DNA of 64,000 nt from Gaiellasilicea sp963806955 (GCA_963806955.1 CAWDZG010000001.1:682001-746000); one strand, 5' to 3'; shown: positions 23,887-33,631, counted from the first letter of the stretch. Made by a program: numbers and translations. Notes: generated by a model from the sequence alone, not told the origin.

Positions 23887-24459
23887 TCGGCCTGCGCCGC
23901 TGCCGGCGACTGCGGCGTCCCGGCACGGAGCTTCGGCACCCCGTACGCGAGCGCGCCGAGCAGCACGACCGCGGCGACGAGCAGCGTGCCGGTGTCGTCG
24001 CCCGTCGGCTTGAGCGCCATCGTCCAGACGACCAGATAGAGCACGGCGAGCTCCATCCGCGACACGACGTTGATCCGGCGGACGTGGAACGCCGCCTCGC
24101 GGCGACTCCGGCCCGTGCGCCTCCATCGCGGCGTGGATCCGCTTGCCCTCAGGCTCGATGAAGCCGATCCCGGTCAGGAACGACGCCGCGTAGCCGGCGA
24201 GCCCGAGCACGATCCAGAGGTCGCCGAAGCTCCACGGGCCCTCGATCGTGAGCAGGATCCCGAGCACGAGCACCGCCAGGGACGCGGGGATGAAGATCCG
24301 CTGCGCCATCCAGCCGGTGTGCGCGCTGAAGTGCTTCGTCAGCACCTTGTCGCCCGTGCTCTCGGCGCGGAAGAGGATCGCCTGGAAGAAGAGGCCGGAG
24401 CCGAGCCAGATCACGGCGGCGACGACGTGCAGGAAGAGCAGGACTTCGTAGTACGACAC
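23883..24459 (-). CDS. DUF2269-like integral membrane protein (one +1 frameshift)
   Basis: GTG 24459 with AAAGGGGG upstream. The first frame gives helices YEVLLFLHVVAAVIWLGSG, FIPASLAVLVLGILLTI and DLWIVLGLAGYAASFLTG, then IEPEGKRIHAAMEAHG. Near the C run at 24112-24114 coding moves +1 and continues EAAFHVRRINVVSRMELAVL, with two more helices, to 23883. Repaired length is about 191 residues with five helices. HVVAAVIWLGSG with an early His is typical of DUF2269/CopD-like membrane proteins. Function unknown. Confidence 0.75.
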
Positions 24460-24506
24460 GCATGACCCCCTTTCGAAGACGAGACGATTCGTCGGAACCT
24501 ACGACG

Positions 24507-24815
24507 CTAGAACAGCTTCTGCAACTTCATCGCCGCGCCCATGTCCCCTTTGATCTTCAGCTTCCCGGTCATGTAGGCGGTGGTGGGGTTCTGCTCCCCG
24601 CGGACGACGGCCATCATCGTCTCCTCGGAGGTCGTGATCGTGGTGTCGGCCTCGCCGCTGCCCTCGGTGACGGTGACGGCGCCGTCGGTGACGGCCACGA
24701 GCCACTGGCCCGCACCCTCGATGTCGAACAGGTACGAGTTGTTCATCCCGGCGGTCTTCTCGGCGTCCGCGCGGGACGCGAGGCCGTCGAAGAACTCCTG
24801 CACGGTATCGGCCAT
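24507..24815 (-). CDS. SCP2 sterol-carrier-domain protein
   Basis: 102 residues from the ATG at 24813-24815; GGAGCG precedes it. Single SCP2 domain: the strand pair NNSYLFDIEGAGQWLVAV and GAVTVTEGSGEADTTITT, followed by the helix EETMMAVVRGEQNPTTAYM and GKLKIKGDMGAAMKLQKLF, the conserved end. It binds lipids or fatty acyl-CoA in the cytosol. The divergent acyl-CoA dehydrogenase gene starts 58 bases away, consistent with a lipid-metabolism pair sharing a regulatory region. Confidence 0.88.
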   Translation of the reverse strand: MADTVQEFFDGLASRADAEKTAGMNNSYLFDIEGAGQWLVAVTDGAVTVTEGSGEADTTITTSEETMMAVVRGEQNPTTAYMTGKLKIKGDMGAAMKLQKLF

Positions 24816-24873
24816 CTCGATTCGCTCCTTCGTCGCTTGAGCGCCGAATCTACCCGGTAGGGTTCGCCCGCGC

Positions 24874-26007
24874 ATGGATCTCGACCTGACACAGGAGCAG
24901 CAGCTCGTCCGCGACACCGTGCGCGAGTTCGCGCGCGAGCGCGTTGCGCCGGTCGCCGAGGAGCTCGATCGCGAGTCGCGTTTCCCGTACGAGCTCGTCG
25001 CGGAGCTCGGCGAGCTCGGGCTGATGGGTCTGCCGATCGCGGAGGAGTACGGCGGCGCCGGCGGCGACACGGTCTCGTATGCGCTCGCGGTCGAGGAGCT
25101 GACGCGGATCGACTCGTCGGTCGCGATCACCGTGGCCGCGCACACCTCGCTCGGGACGATGCCGATCGCTCTCTTCGGAAGCGAGGAGCAGAAGCAACGC
25201 TGGCTGCCCGACCTCGCCTCGGGCAAGAAGCTGGCGGCCTTCGGCCTGACCGAGCCCGGCGCGGGATCGGACGCGGGCAACGCGCGCACGACGGCAGAGC
25301 TGCGCGACGGCGAGTGGATCGTGAACGGCTCGAAGATGTTCATCACGAACGCGGGCACGGACGTCACCTGGGGCGTGACGATCACGGCCCGGACGGGCGA
25401 GGACGAGATCTCGAACATCGTGATCGAGAACGGCACGGCGGGCTACGAGATCTCCGCGCCGCTGAAGAAGCTCGGCTGGAAGGCCTCCGACACCCGCGAG
25501 CTCTCCTTCCGCGACGTCGCCGTCCCCGAGGGCAACCTGCTCGGGCCGCGCGGCCAGGGCTTCCACCAGTTCCTCGAGATTCTCGACGGCGGCCGCATCT
25601 CCGTCGCCGCGATGGGCGTCGGCCTCGCCCAGGGTGCGTACGACCTCGCCTTCGCCTACGCGCAGGAGCGGGAGCAGTTCGGCAAGGCGATTGCGCGCTT
25701 CCAGGCCGTTCAGTTCCGGCTCGCCGACATGGCGACCGAGATCGAGGCCGGCCGCGCGCTCGTGCTCAAGGCTGCATGGCTGAAGGACCAGGGCCGTCCG
25801 TTCGCCCGCGAGGCGGCGATGGCCAAGCTCTACACCGGCGAGCTGTCGAACCGGGCAGCGAACTGGGCGCTCCAGATCCACGGCGGCTACGGCTACATGG
25901 ACGAGTACGCGATCTCCCGCCTCTACCGCGACCAGAAGATCCTCGAGATCGGCGAGGGCACGAACGAGGTGCAGCGAATGGTGATCGCGAAGCACCTCGG
26001 GCTCTAG
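24874..26007 (+). CDS. Acyl-CoA dehydrogenase
   Basis: 377 residues, full length. N-terminal helical domain (LTQEQQLVRDTVREFARERV), middle beta domain with FGLTEPGAGSDAGNARTTA and WIVNGSKMFITNAG, C-terminal domain with REQFGKAIARFQAVQFRLAD, IHGGYGYMDEYAISRLYRD and EIGEGTNEVQRM. The Glu in EGTNEVQ occupies the catalytic position of short- and medium-chain enzymes. FAD enzyme that forms the alpha-beta double bond. The surrounding leucine-degradation genes make a branched-chain or short-chain substrate plausible. TAGGGT ends ten bases before the ATG. Confidence 0.92.
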   Translation: MDLDLTQEQQLVRDTVREFARERVAPVAEELDRESRFPYELVAELGELGLMGLPIAEEYGGAGGDTVSYALAVEELTRIDSSVAITVAAHTSLGTMPIALFGSEEQKQRWLPDLASGKKLAAFGLTEPGAGSDAGNARTTAELRDGEWIVNGSKMFITNAGTDVTWGVTITARTGEDEISNIVIENGTAGYEISAPLKKLGWKASDTRELSFRDVAVPEGNLLGPRGQGFHQFLEILDGGRISVAAMGVGLAQGAYDLAFAYAQEREQFGKAIARFQAVQFRLADMATEIEAGRALVLKAAWLKDQGRPFAREAAMAKLYTGELSNRAANWALQIHGGYGYMDEYAISRLYRDQKILEIGEGTNEVQRMVIAKHLGL

Positions 26008-26018
26008 CGGCGCACCGC

Positions 26019-28019
26019 CTACACCACGAGCCGCTCCGCGTCCAGCGCCTCGGAGATGGAACCGTCGCGCACGAGCCGGAAGAGCGCGCTGACGACCTCG
26101 GGGTCGAAGCGGCCGCCGGCGAGGCGCCAGATCTCGGACAGCGCGGCCGTCAGCGGCAGCGCGTCGCCGAGCGGCTCGGTCATCGTCACGACCGCGTTGG
26201 CCACGCCGACCACGCGTGCGGGAAACGGAATCGACTCGCCACGGACACGGCGGGGCCCCGAGCCGTCCCACTGCTCCTCGAACATGCCGACGACCGGCGC
26301 AACGTGGGCGGCGCACGGGATCCGGCGCACGAGGTCGGCGCCGCGCGAGCCGTGATGGAGCTCGATCTTCGCCTCGATCGGAGCCAGAGCGCCCTGCGGG
26401 TGCAGCGCGTCCTCGCCGAGCGGCAGTGTTCCGAACGCGTGGAGCAGCCCGCCGAGGTACGCCGCGGCGACGGCTTCGTCGCCGAGCTCGAGCGCGAGCG
26501 CCAGGTCGCGCGCAAGCTGCGCCACCTTGCGCGAGTGCGCGGGCGCGATCCGGTAGCGGGCGTCGATGGCGGTCGCAAGTCGCAGGAGCTGCCCGAGCGC
26601 TTCGGGGCCGAGCCCGTCGTCGGCCCGAAGCAGGACATCCGGCTCGGGGCCGCGCGTGTGGTTGCCGCCGAGCCGCGTCGCCGCATCGAGGAGCGTCGAC
26701 GCACGGCGCATCATCGTCTCGCCGGTATCGCCCGACCGCCAGACCGCCACACCGGCCGACGCGGCGTCCCCGGCCACTCGGCGGAGACGCTCGGCCGCCT
26801 CGGCGGCGCCGGAGTCCCCGGTGCGTGAGAGGACGACCGCGAGCCCGCCGTCGGCACGCCGGGCGACGATGTCCAGCTCCCGCGCGGTCCGGACGAGGCG
26901 ATCGACGACGCCGTCCTCGGCACGCCTGGGGACACGCATGAGCACGAGCGCGAACGGATCCTGGTACTGCCGCGCCGCAGCGGAGAGCCGGCGCAGCTGG
27001 TCGCGCAGGTGCGGCTCGTCGTAGACGCCCGTGTGCGGGTCGCGGCGAGCCGCGTCGCGCGTCGCGGCGAGCAGCAGGAACCAGCCGCGCAGGAGCAGCA
27101 GGGCGGCGAGTGCTGACGCAAGCGCGACGGCACCGCTCGTGAGCGACCCGCGCGCCCCGTCGACGCCGAGCACGAGCACCACGACGACGAGAGCCGCGCT
27201 CATGCTCCACGCCGTGCGCAGCCGAACGGGCGAGCGCCGTCGCTGCCAGCCCGGACGACGGCCGACCCCGAGCGCCGACGCGACGGCGCCGAGGCAGATC
27301 AGACACGCCTCGAGCTGCCAGCCGAGATCGAGGAGCCCCCCGGAGACGTACGACCCCTCGAGGGCACGGCCCGCGTAGAGGCCGTCCGCGATCCCGCCGG
27401 TCGCCACGGCGGCCGCAACGAGCCAGCCCGCCAGAGTTCCTCGCCGCGCCGCGAGGAGCGGCGTCGTCGCGATCACTGCGAGCAGCAGGAAATCGAGCAC
27501 CGGATAGCCGAGCGCGACCAGCGACGCGAGGTCGGTGCCGAGCGCGACGTCGCGGAGCACGAGCCACCACCAGAGCAGGGCGAGCGATGCCGCCGCGAGG
27601 AAGCCGTCGAGGAGCGCCTGACCCCCGATCACCCGGAAGGACGGCCGGAAGAAGACGACGAGCGCGGCGAGCATCGCAGCGTAGAAGCCGAGGTAGAACG
27701 CGTCGCTCCACCAGGGGAAGGGCACGGCGCCGGAACCGAGCTCCGCGTAGCTCCAGAGCCCCTCGCCGACGGCCCAGGACGCACAGCCGACGGATACGAG
27801 CAGCCAGAAGCCGCGCAGACCGCTCGGCACGCGCGAGACCGCCCAGGCCGAGAGGAGCGCAGCGGCGACGATCGGCACGAGGTACGCCGTATCGGCGAAG
27901 ACGAGCTGCGTCCGATCGCTTCCCGGCGCGAGCAGTAGCCAGCCGGCGTAGAAACCCAGCCAGGCGATGGCTACAGCGAGTGCAACGGCAGCCGCAGGCC
28001 GTGCGCGAACGATGCCCAT
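26019..28019 (-). CDS. Membrane protein with degenerate GGDEF and HD-GYP-like domains
   Basis: 666 residues. About ten hydrophobic helices (residues 10-325), then a GGDEF-like fold (about 330-450) beginning RDPHTGVYDEPHLRDQL, with the signature replaced by RADGGLAVVL so no cyclase activity is expected. An HD-GYP-like domain follows (about 485-650), where the metal pair reads LLHAFGTLPL instead of LLHDIGK and the GYP segment reads EQWDGSGPRRVRGE. Both catalytic centres look lost, so it probably senses or binds a nucleotide rather than making or degrading one. Cytosolic domains face inward from a membrane sensor. It stands alone. Confidence 0.8.
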   Translation of the reverse strand: MGIVRARPAAAVALAVAIAWLGFYAGWLLLAPGSDRTQLVFADTAYLVPIVAAALLSAWAVSRVPSGLRGFWLLVSVGCASWAVGEGLWSYAELGSGAVPFPWWSDAFYLGFYAAMLAALVVFFRPSFRVIGGQALLDGFLAAASLALLWWWLVLRDVALGTDLASLVALGYPVLDFLLLAVIATTPLLAARRGTLAGWLVAAAVATGGIADGLYAGRALEGSYVSGGLLDLGWQLEACLICLGAVASALGVGRRPGWQRRRSPVRLRTAWSMSAALVVVVLVLGVDGARGSLTSGAVALASALAALLLLRGWFLLLAATRDAARRDPHTGVYDEPHLRDQLRRLSAAARQYQDPFALVLMRVPRRAEDGVVDRLVRTARELDIVARRADGGLAVVLSRTGDSGAAEAAERLRRVAGDAASAGVAVWRSGDTGETMMRRASTLLDAATRLGGNHTRGPEPDVLLRADDGLGPEALGQLLRLATAIDARYRIAPAHSRKVAQLARDLALALELGDEAVAAAYLGGLLHAFGTLPLGEDALHPQGALAPIEAKIELHHGSRGADLVRRIPCAAHVAPVVGMFEEQWDGSGPRRVRGESIPFPARVVGVANAVVTMTEPLGDALPLTAALSEIWRLAGGRFDPEVVSALFRLVRDGSISEALDAERLVV

Positions 28020-28075
28020 ACAGGAGAGATCGTGCGGCCAGGGGTCCTCGCGGACACCCGTTCGGGGGAAGCGCT

Positions 28076-28945
28076 CTAGCCCTCGGCCAGGGCGTGGCGG
28101 AGCTTGCGCCGGGCCGCCTTGCGTTCCTTCATCGCCCGCGGATCCGGGATCGGAACCGCGGAGAGGAGCGCCTTCGTGTAGTCGTGAGTCGGGTTCGTGT
28201 AGACCTGCTCGGCCGGGCCGATCTCGACCAGCTCGCCCTTGGTCATCACGGCGATCCGGTCGCTCATCGCGCGGACGACCGCGAGATCGTGCGCGATGAA
28301 GAGGTACGTGAGCCCGAAATCCTGCTGCAGGTCCTTGAGCAGGTTGAGGATCTGCGCCTGGATCGAGACGTCGAGCGCCGAGACGGGCTCGTCGCAGACG
28401 ATCAGCTTCGGGCTGAGCGCGAGCGCGCGCGCGATCCCGATCCGCTGCCGCTGCCCGCCCGAGAACTCGTGCGGATAGCGGTTCGTGAAGCTCGGGTCGA
28501 AGCCGACGACGTCGAGTAGCTCGCGGATGCGGACGGAACGGTCCTTGCGCGTGCCGATCCCGTGCACGATCAGCGGCTCCCCGACGATGTCGCCGACCGT
28601 CATGCGCGGGTCGAGCGACGAGTACGGATCCTGGAAGACGATCTGCATCTCGCGCCGCATCTGGCGCATGTCCTCGCGGCCGAGCTTCATCAGGTCGGTG
28701 CCCTCGAAGAGCACCTCGCCGGACGTCGGCTTCAACAACTGCAGGATGCAGAACCCGGTCGTCGACTTGCCCGAGCCGGACTCGCCGACGAGGCCGAGCG
28801 TCTCACCGGACTTGATCTCGAAGCTGACACCGTCGACGGCCTTCACCTCTCCCACCTTGCGCTCGATCAGGATGCCCTCCCGGATCGGGAAGTGCTTGTG
28901 CAGGTCCTTCACCTCGAGCAGCACGCCGCTGTCGACCGTGCTCAT
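28076..28945 (-). CDS. oppF: Oligopeptide ABC transporter ATPase, OppF type (system 1)
   Basis: 289 residues. Walker A GESGSGKST, signature SGGQRQRIGIARAL, Walker B KLIVCDEPVSALD, H-loop FIAHDLAVV, and the C-terminal oligopeptide extension TNPTHDYTKALLSAVPIPDP. It pairs with OppD to drive peptide import. The start ATG overlaps the stop of oppD (28942-28945), so they are coupled. The Cys-containing iron-sulfur-like tail common in OppD/F is absent here. Confidence 0.9.
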   Translation of the reverse strand: MSTVDSGVLLEVKDLHKHFPIREGILIERKVGEVKAVDGVSFEIKSGETLGLVGESGSGKSTTGFCILQLLKPTSGEVLFEGTDLMKLGREDMRQMRREMQIVFQDPYSSLDPRMTVGDIVGEPLIVHGIGTRKDRSVRIRELLDVVGFDPSFTNRYPHEFSGGQRQRIGIARALALSPKLIVCDEPVSALDVSIQAQILNLLKDLQQDFGLTYLFIAHDLAVVRAMSDRIAVMTKGELVEIGPAEQVYTNPTHDYTKALLSAVPIPDPRAMKERKAARRKLRHALAEG

Positions 28946-29958
28946 GCCCTCGCCCCCTCGGGTGTGCGGACGCCGGTCCGCTCGCTGGTGGGATGCTCCG
29001 ACCGCACCCAGTGGCCGGCCCGGATCTCGCGCAGCTGCGGCTCGTGCTCGGTGCAGGCGTCACCGCCGGCATACGGGCAGCGGGGCGCAAAGCGACACGT
29101 CTGGGGCGGATCGATCATGTCCGGCGGCCGTCCCGGGATCGCGGTCAGCCGCCCTTCGCGGATACCCTCACCCTCGATCTGCGGCAGCGCGCCGAGCAGA
29201 GCCTCGGTGTAGGGGTGCTCGGGATTGTCGAAGAGGTCGAGCGTCGTTGCGTGCTCGACCACCTGGCCGGCGTACATGACGACGATGTCGTCCGCGGCCT
29301 CGGCGACGACCCCCATGTCGTGGGTGATGATGATCATCGCCATCTCGTGCTCGCGGCGGAGGTCGTCGAGCAGGTCGAGCACGGAGGCCTGGACGGTCAC
29401 GTCGAGAGCGGTGGTCGGCTCGTCCGCGATCAAAAGCTTCGGGTCGCACGAGAGCGCGATCGCGATCATCACGCGCTGGCGCATGCCACCGGAGAAGCGG
29501 TGCGGGTAGTCCTTGAGGCGCTCGCCGGCGCGCGGAATCTGCACCTCCTCGAGCAGCTCGATCGCCTTCTTGTTCGCCTGCGCCTGCGGCACGTCGTAAT
29601 GCCGTCGGATCGTCTCGGTGATCTGCGTCCCGATCGTCAGCGTCGGGTTGAGCGAGGTCATCGGGTCCTGGAAGATCATCGCGATCTCGCGACCGCGCAC
29701 GTCCTCGAGCTCGTGCTCGGAGAGCGTCGTCAGGTCGCGGCCGTCGTACATCACCGAGCCGGAGACGATCTTCGCCGGCGGCTTCGGGATCAGGCCCATG
29801 ATCGAGAGCGCGGTGACGGACTTGCCGCAACCCGACTCGCCGACGATCCCCAGCGTCTTCCCCTTCTCGACCGAGAAGCTGATCCCGTCGACGGCGCGCA
29901 CGACACCTTCGCGGGTGAAGAAGTGCGTGCGGAGATCTGTGACGTCGAGCAAGGCCAT
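28942..29958 (-). CDS. oppD: Oligopeptide ABC transporter ATPase, OppD type (system 1)
   Basis: 338 residues. Walker A GESGCGKSV, Q-loop MIFQDPMTSLNP, signature SGGMRQRVMIAIAL, Walker B KLLIADEPTTALD, and C-terminal extension ending in CRFAPRCPYAGGDACTEHEP, the four-Cys segment typical of OppD/DppD. Second-last gene of oppABCDF; it starts three bases after oppC's stop and overlaps oppF by four. Confidence 0.92.
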   Translation of the reverse strand: MALLDVTDLRTHFFTREGVVRAVDGISFSVEKGKTLGIVGESGCGKSVTALSIMGLIPKPPAKIVSGSVMYDGRDLTTLSEHELEDVRGREIAMIFQDPMTSLNPTLTIGTQITETIRRHYDVPQAQANKKAIELLEEVQIPRAGERLKDYPHRFSGGMRQRVMIAIALSCDPKLLIADEPTTALDVTVQASVLDLLDDLRREHEMAMIIITHDMGVVAEAADDIVVMYAGQVVEHATTLDLFDNPEHPYTEALLGALPQIEGEGIREGRLTAIPGRPPDMIDPPQTCRFAPRCPYAGGDACTEHEPQLREIRAGHWVRSEHPTSERTGVRTPEGARA

Positions 29959-29961
29959 TGG

Positions 29962-30894
29962 CTACGACTCCTGGGTTCGCGGGTCGAGCGCGTCGCGGAG
30001 ACCGTCCGCGATGAAGTTCGCGCAGAGGACGAGCGTCGCGATCGCCACCGAGGGGACGACAATCTCGATCGGGTGCGTGCGGTAGGTCGTCCGTCCCTCC
30101 TGCGCCATCGCCCCCCAGGACGGGTCGGGCGGACTGATCCCGAGCCCGATGAAGGAGAGGAACGCCTCGCCCAGCACCACCGCAGGGAGCTCGAGGAAGA
30201 TCGCGATGATCAGTACGCCGAGCGTGTTCGGGAGCAGGTGGCGCACGAGGACGCGGTACCAGCGGGCACCGACGGCCTTGGCGGCGCGCACGTAGTCGTT
30301 CTCCTTCAGCGAGAGCACCTGGCCGCGCACGATCCGCGCCGTCGTGAACCAGCTCGCGATCGAGAGCGCGATCATCATCGTCCACATGTCCGTGCGGCCG
30401 ATGATCGCCAGCGTGATGATCGCGAACGGCAGATACGGCAGGCCGTAGAGGGCGTCGAGGAAGCGCATCAGGCCGTTGTCGATCCGGCCGCCGACGAAGC
30501 CGGAGATCGACCCGTAGACGACGCCGATCAGGAGAATCGCGAGCGTGGCTCCGAAGCCGATCAGGATCGAGACGCGGCCGCCCTCGGCCGTACGGGTGAA
30601 CAGGTCGCGGCCGAACTTGTCCGTCCCGAGCGGATGCGAGAAGCTCGGGTTCTGCTTCGCCTTGGTGAAGTCGACCTCGATCCCGGTGTAGGGCGAGACG
30701 AACGGCCAGATCAGGCAGTAGAGGACGACGAGCACGAACATCGCGCCGGCGACGACCGCGCCCTTGTTGCGGACATAGCGGCGCCAGGCGTCCTTCCAGA
30801 GATTGGACTGCTTGATCGGCGCGCCGGAGGCGGGTGAGGGCCCGGGAGCCACGGCGAGGCCCTCCTCACGGACGTCGGTGGCGTTCGAGCTCAT
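29962..30894 (-). CDS. oppC: Oligopeptide ABC transporter permease, OppC type (system 1)
   Basis: 310 residues from the ATG at 30892-30894. Cytosolic N-terminus, first helix GAVVAGAMFVLVVLYCLIWP, the signature FSHPLGTDKFGRDLFTRT at the start of the BPD domain, then the EAA loop (EAAKA-like VRAAKAVGARWYRVLVRHLLP) that contacts the ATPase. Six helices expected. Overlaps oppB by four bases. Confidence 0.92.
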   Translation of the reverse strand: MSSNATDVREEGLAVAPGPSPASGAPIKQSNLWKDAWRRYVRNKGAVVAGAMFVLVVLYCLIWPFVSPYTGIEVDFTKAKQNPSFSHPLGTDKFGRDLFTRTAEGGRVSILIGFGATLAILLIGVVYGSISGFVGGRIDNGLMRFLDALYGLPYLPFAIITLAIIGRTDMWTMMIALSIASWFTTARIVRGQVLSLKENDYVRAAKAVGARWYRVLVRHLLPNTLGVLIIAIFLELPAVVLGEAFLSFIGLGISPPDPSWGAMAQEGRTTYRTHPIEIVVPSVAIATLVLCANFIADGLRDALDPRTQES

Positions 30895-31826
30895 GCGCGG
30901 GCGTCTCGCGTCCTCGGGTCGAGGATGCCGTAGAGGATGTCGACGACGAGGTTGGCGACGATCACGATCACGGAGAGCAGCACGGTCAGACCCATCACGA
31001 CGGAGTAGTCGCGGTTCTGCACCGAGTTGACGTAGTTCTGGCCGATGCCGGGGATGTTGAAGATCAGCTCGATCACGAACGAGCCCGTGATGATGTAGCC
31101 GAGCAGCGGGCCGGCGGCCGTGATCACCGGGATCAGCGAGTTCCGGAGCACGTGCAGGCCGACGACGCGCCGGTAGCGCAGGCCTTTCGCGCGCGCCGTG
31201 CGCACGTAGTCCTGCTGCAGCGTCTCGAGCATCGTGCCGCGGACGAGCCGCGCGAACAGCGCCATCGGCCCGAAGCCGAGGGCGATCGAGGGCAGGATCT
31301 TGTGCTGCCAGGTCGTCCAGCCGCTCGTCGGCACGTGGAAGATGTCCCCCCATTGGAGCGCGAAGTAGTAGATCAGGAGGGTCGCGATCAGGAAGCTCGG
31401 GAGCGCGTGGAAGACGTTGGAGAAGATCATCGCGCCGTAGTCGACGATCGTGTTGTGCCGGAGCGCGGCGATCATCCCGAGCGGGACGCCGATCACGACA
31501 GCGAACAGGAACGCGTAGACCCCGAGCTCGATCGACTTGGGGAAGTTGGTCTTGACGATGTCGTTCACGGTGCGGCCGCGGACGACGAGCGACGGGCCGA
31601 GGTCGAAGGTCGCGACGCCCTTCACGTAGAGGATGTACTGCATGTACCAGGGCTTGTCGACGTTGAACTTCCGCTCGAGGTTGCGCTGCACGGCCTCGGG
31701 CACCGCGCGCTCGCTCTGGCGGAACGGGTTGCCGCCGATCTGCCGCATCATCGTGAAGGTCAGGAAGATCACGACGAGCAGGACGGGGATCGTCCAGAAG
31801 ACCCGCCTGACGATGAACTTCAGCAT
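30891..31826 (-). CDS. oppB: Oligopeptide ABC transporter permease, OppB type (system 1)
   Basis: 311 residues. First helix FWTIPVLLVVIFLTFTMM, extracytoplasmic loop with FDLGPSLVVRGRTVND, and EAA loop VRTARAKGLRYRRVVGLHVL. Forms the membrane channel with OppC. Preceded by an 84-base gap containing a strong hairpin downstream of the binding-protein gene. Confidence 0.92.
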   Translation of the reverse strand: MLKFIVRRVFWTIPVLLVVIFLTFTMMRQIGGNPFRQSERAVPEAVQRNLERKFNVDKPWYMQYILYVKGVATFDLGPSLVVRGRTVNDIVKTNFPKSIELGVYAFLFAVVIGVPLGMIAALRHNTIVDYGAMIFSNVFHALPSFLIATLLIYYFALQWGDIFHVPTSGWTTWQHKILPSIALGFGPMALFARLVRGTMLETLQQDYVRTARAKGLRYRRVVGLHVLRNSLIPVITAAGPLLGYIITGSFVIELIFNIPGIGQNYVNSVQNRDYSVVMGLTVLLSVIVIVANLVVDILYGILDPRTRDARA

Positions 31827-31865
31827 GCCTGCCCTCTCATTCCCACGCCACTGAATCCCGAACGT

Positions 31866-31893
31866 GGTCGAGGCGCCCGCCGGCGCCCCGACC
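31866..31893 (-). terminator. Hairpin between oppA and oppB (system 1)
   Basis: GGTCGAGGCGCC (31866-31877) pairs with GGCGCCCCGACC (31882-31893) with one G-T pair around a four-base loop. No T run. Such hairpins after a binding-protein gene usually protect its message or reduce read-through so the binding protein is made in excess. The second Opp system has one in the same place. Confidence 0.6.
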
Positions 31894-31910
31894 CGCTCAG
31901 GTGAAGCGCT

Positions 31911-33581
31911 CTACTCGGTGACGACGACCTTGGTCAGGTCGACCTGGTCGAGCAGGTTCGTGTTGTAGCTCTCCTTCACGTTCTCACGCTCGAGCGCGAC
32001 GTACGTGTAGAAGTAGATCGGCAGGATCGGCATGTCGCCGTTCTCGCCGAAGAGGATGTCCTCCGCCTGCGCGTACAGGTCGTAGCGGGCGTCGTTGTCC
32101 TCGGTCGTCCGAGCCTCTTCGATCAGCTTGTCGTAGTCCTCGTTGCAGTAGCTCGTCGAGTTGTTGCCCGACTCGCACGTCCAGAGCTCGAGGAAGTTGA
32201 TCGCGTCGACGAAGTCGCCGATCCAGCCGAGCCGGTAGACGTCCACGTCCTTGTTCGGCGGCGGCCCGAGGAACTCCAGATACTGCTGGAACTCCTGCTG
32301 CTTGATCGTCGAGCTGATCCCGAGATCCTTCCAGGCGGCCTGGATCGCAACCGCGATCTCACGGTGGCCCGGGGAGTCGTTGATGTAGAGGTTGATGGTC
32401 GTCTTCGGGCTGGCGACCTCGCTCATCAGCTGCTTCGCCTGCTCCATGTCGCCGTCGGCGGGCAGGAACGGGGACTCCGGGTTGATCGCGTCGTATCCCG
32501 GCATGCCCTCAGGCGTGAAACCGCCGGCGGGCAGCTGCCCGGCCTGCGCGATGTTGTCGATGATCGACTGCCGCGGAATCGCCAGAGCCATCGCGCGACG
32601 CTGCTTCACGTCGGTGATGTTCTTGACGTTGACGCCGTAGTAGTAGGTGCCGAGCCCGGCGTACTGCTCGTACTCGGGCGTGTCCTTCAGCCGCGAGATC
32701 TCGTCCGGCGGCAGGCCGCCCTGGAGCACGTCGACCTCGCCGGCCTCGAACGCCTGCACGGCAGTGATCCCGTCGGAGATCATCCGGCCGTTGACCCGCT
32801 CGAGCTTGACGCTGTCCGCGTCGCGCCAGTTCGGGTCTTTGACGATGTCGATCGCGGAGTTGTGCTGCCAACGCTCCAGCTTGAAGGGGCCGTTGGTGAC
32901 GATGTTCGCCGCCTCGGTCCACTTGTCGCCGAACTGGTCGACGGTCGGCTTGTGCACCGCGAGGAACGAGTGGTGCGCGGCCTGCTGGATGAACCAGGGC
33001 TGCGGGGTCGTCAGCGTGACCTCGAGGGTCTTCTCGTCGACGGCCTTGACGCCCATCTTCGCGGCCAGTGCCTCGCAGTCGTCCTTCTTCGGGTCGCAGC
33101 CGTTGTAGTCCTGGGCTCCGACGATCCCGTAGAACTGGTACGCGTAGTCCGCGCCGAGCTCCGGCGAGACGGTGCGCTTCCACGAGTATTCGAAGTCCTG
33201 CGCGGTGACCGGGTCGCCGTTCGTCCACTTGACATCGTCGCGGAGCACGAACGTGACGGTCTTGCCGTCCTCGCTCGTCTCGAAGCTCTCTGCGGCGCTC
33301 GGGACAGGGTTGAGGTCGTCGTCGAGCTTGACCAGCGGATCCATGATGTTCAGCAGGATGTTCGCCGAGGTCACGTCGCTCGCGAGACCGGGGTCGAGCG
33401 ACGGCGGCTCGGTGGTCCAGTTGACCGTGATCGTCTGGTCGGCAGCCTCGCCACCGCCCTGTTCGGCCGTTGTCGCGCCTGTGTCGGTGGCCTCGTTGTC
33501 GTCGCCGCCGCAGCCGGCCGCGACGAGAGCGAGGCTCGCGATCAGCAGCGCGAGCCACGGCCAGAGGTTCTTCGTCCTCAT
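31911..33581 (-). CDS. oppA: Oligopeptide-binding lipoprotein, OppA type (system 1)
   Basis: 556 residues. Signal peptide with lipobox LALVAAGC (Cys at about 24), then an acidic/Thr linker (DDNEATDTGATT) and an SBP family-5 fold: TTEPPSLDPGLASDV, FVLRDDVKWTNGDPVTAQDF, LERWQHNSAIDIVKDPNW, PRQSIIDNIAQAG. Captures peptides outside the membrane for OppBCDF. First gene of the operon. Divergent from the YcnI-like gene across an 87-base region containing an inverted repeat. Confidence 0.92.
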   Translation of the reverse strand: MRTKNLWPWLALLIASLALVAAGCGGDDNEATDTGATTAEQGGGEAADQTITVNWTTEPPSLDPGLASDVTSANILLNIMDPLVKLDDDLNPVPSAAESFETSEDGKTVTFVLRDDVKWTNGDPVTAQDFEYSWKRTVSPELGADYAYQFYGIVGAQDYNGCDPKKDDCEALAAKMGVKAVDEKTLEVTLTTPQPWFIQQAAHHSFLAVHKPTVDQFGDKWTEAANIVTNGPFKLERWQHNSAIDIVKDPNWRDADSVKLERVNGRMISDGITAVQAFEAGEVDVLQGGLPPDEISRLKDTPEYEQYAGLGTYYYGVNVKNITDVKQRRAMALAIPRQSIIDNIAQAGQLPAGGFTPEGMPGYDAINPESPFLPADGDMEQAKQLMSEVASPKTTINLYINDSPGHREIAVAIQAAWKDLGISSTIKQQEFQQYLEFLGPPPNKDVDVYRLGWIGDFVDAINFLELWTCESGNNSTSYCNEDYDKLIEEARTTEDNDARYDLYAQAEDILFGENGDMPILPIYFYTYVALERENVKESYNTNLLDQVDLTKVVVTE

Positions 33582-33631
33582 CGGGTTAATCCTTCCGTTG
33601 TGTACTGGTGCAGCAGCGTGTAATCGACGCC

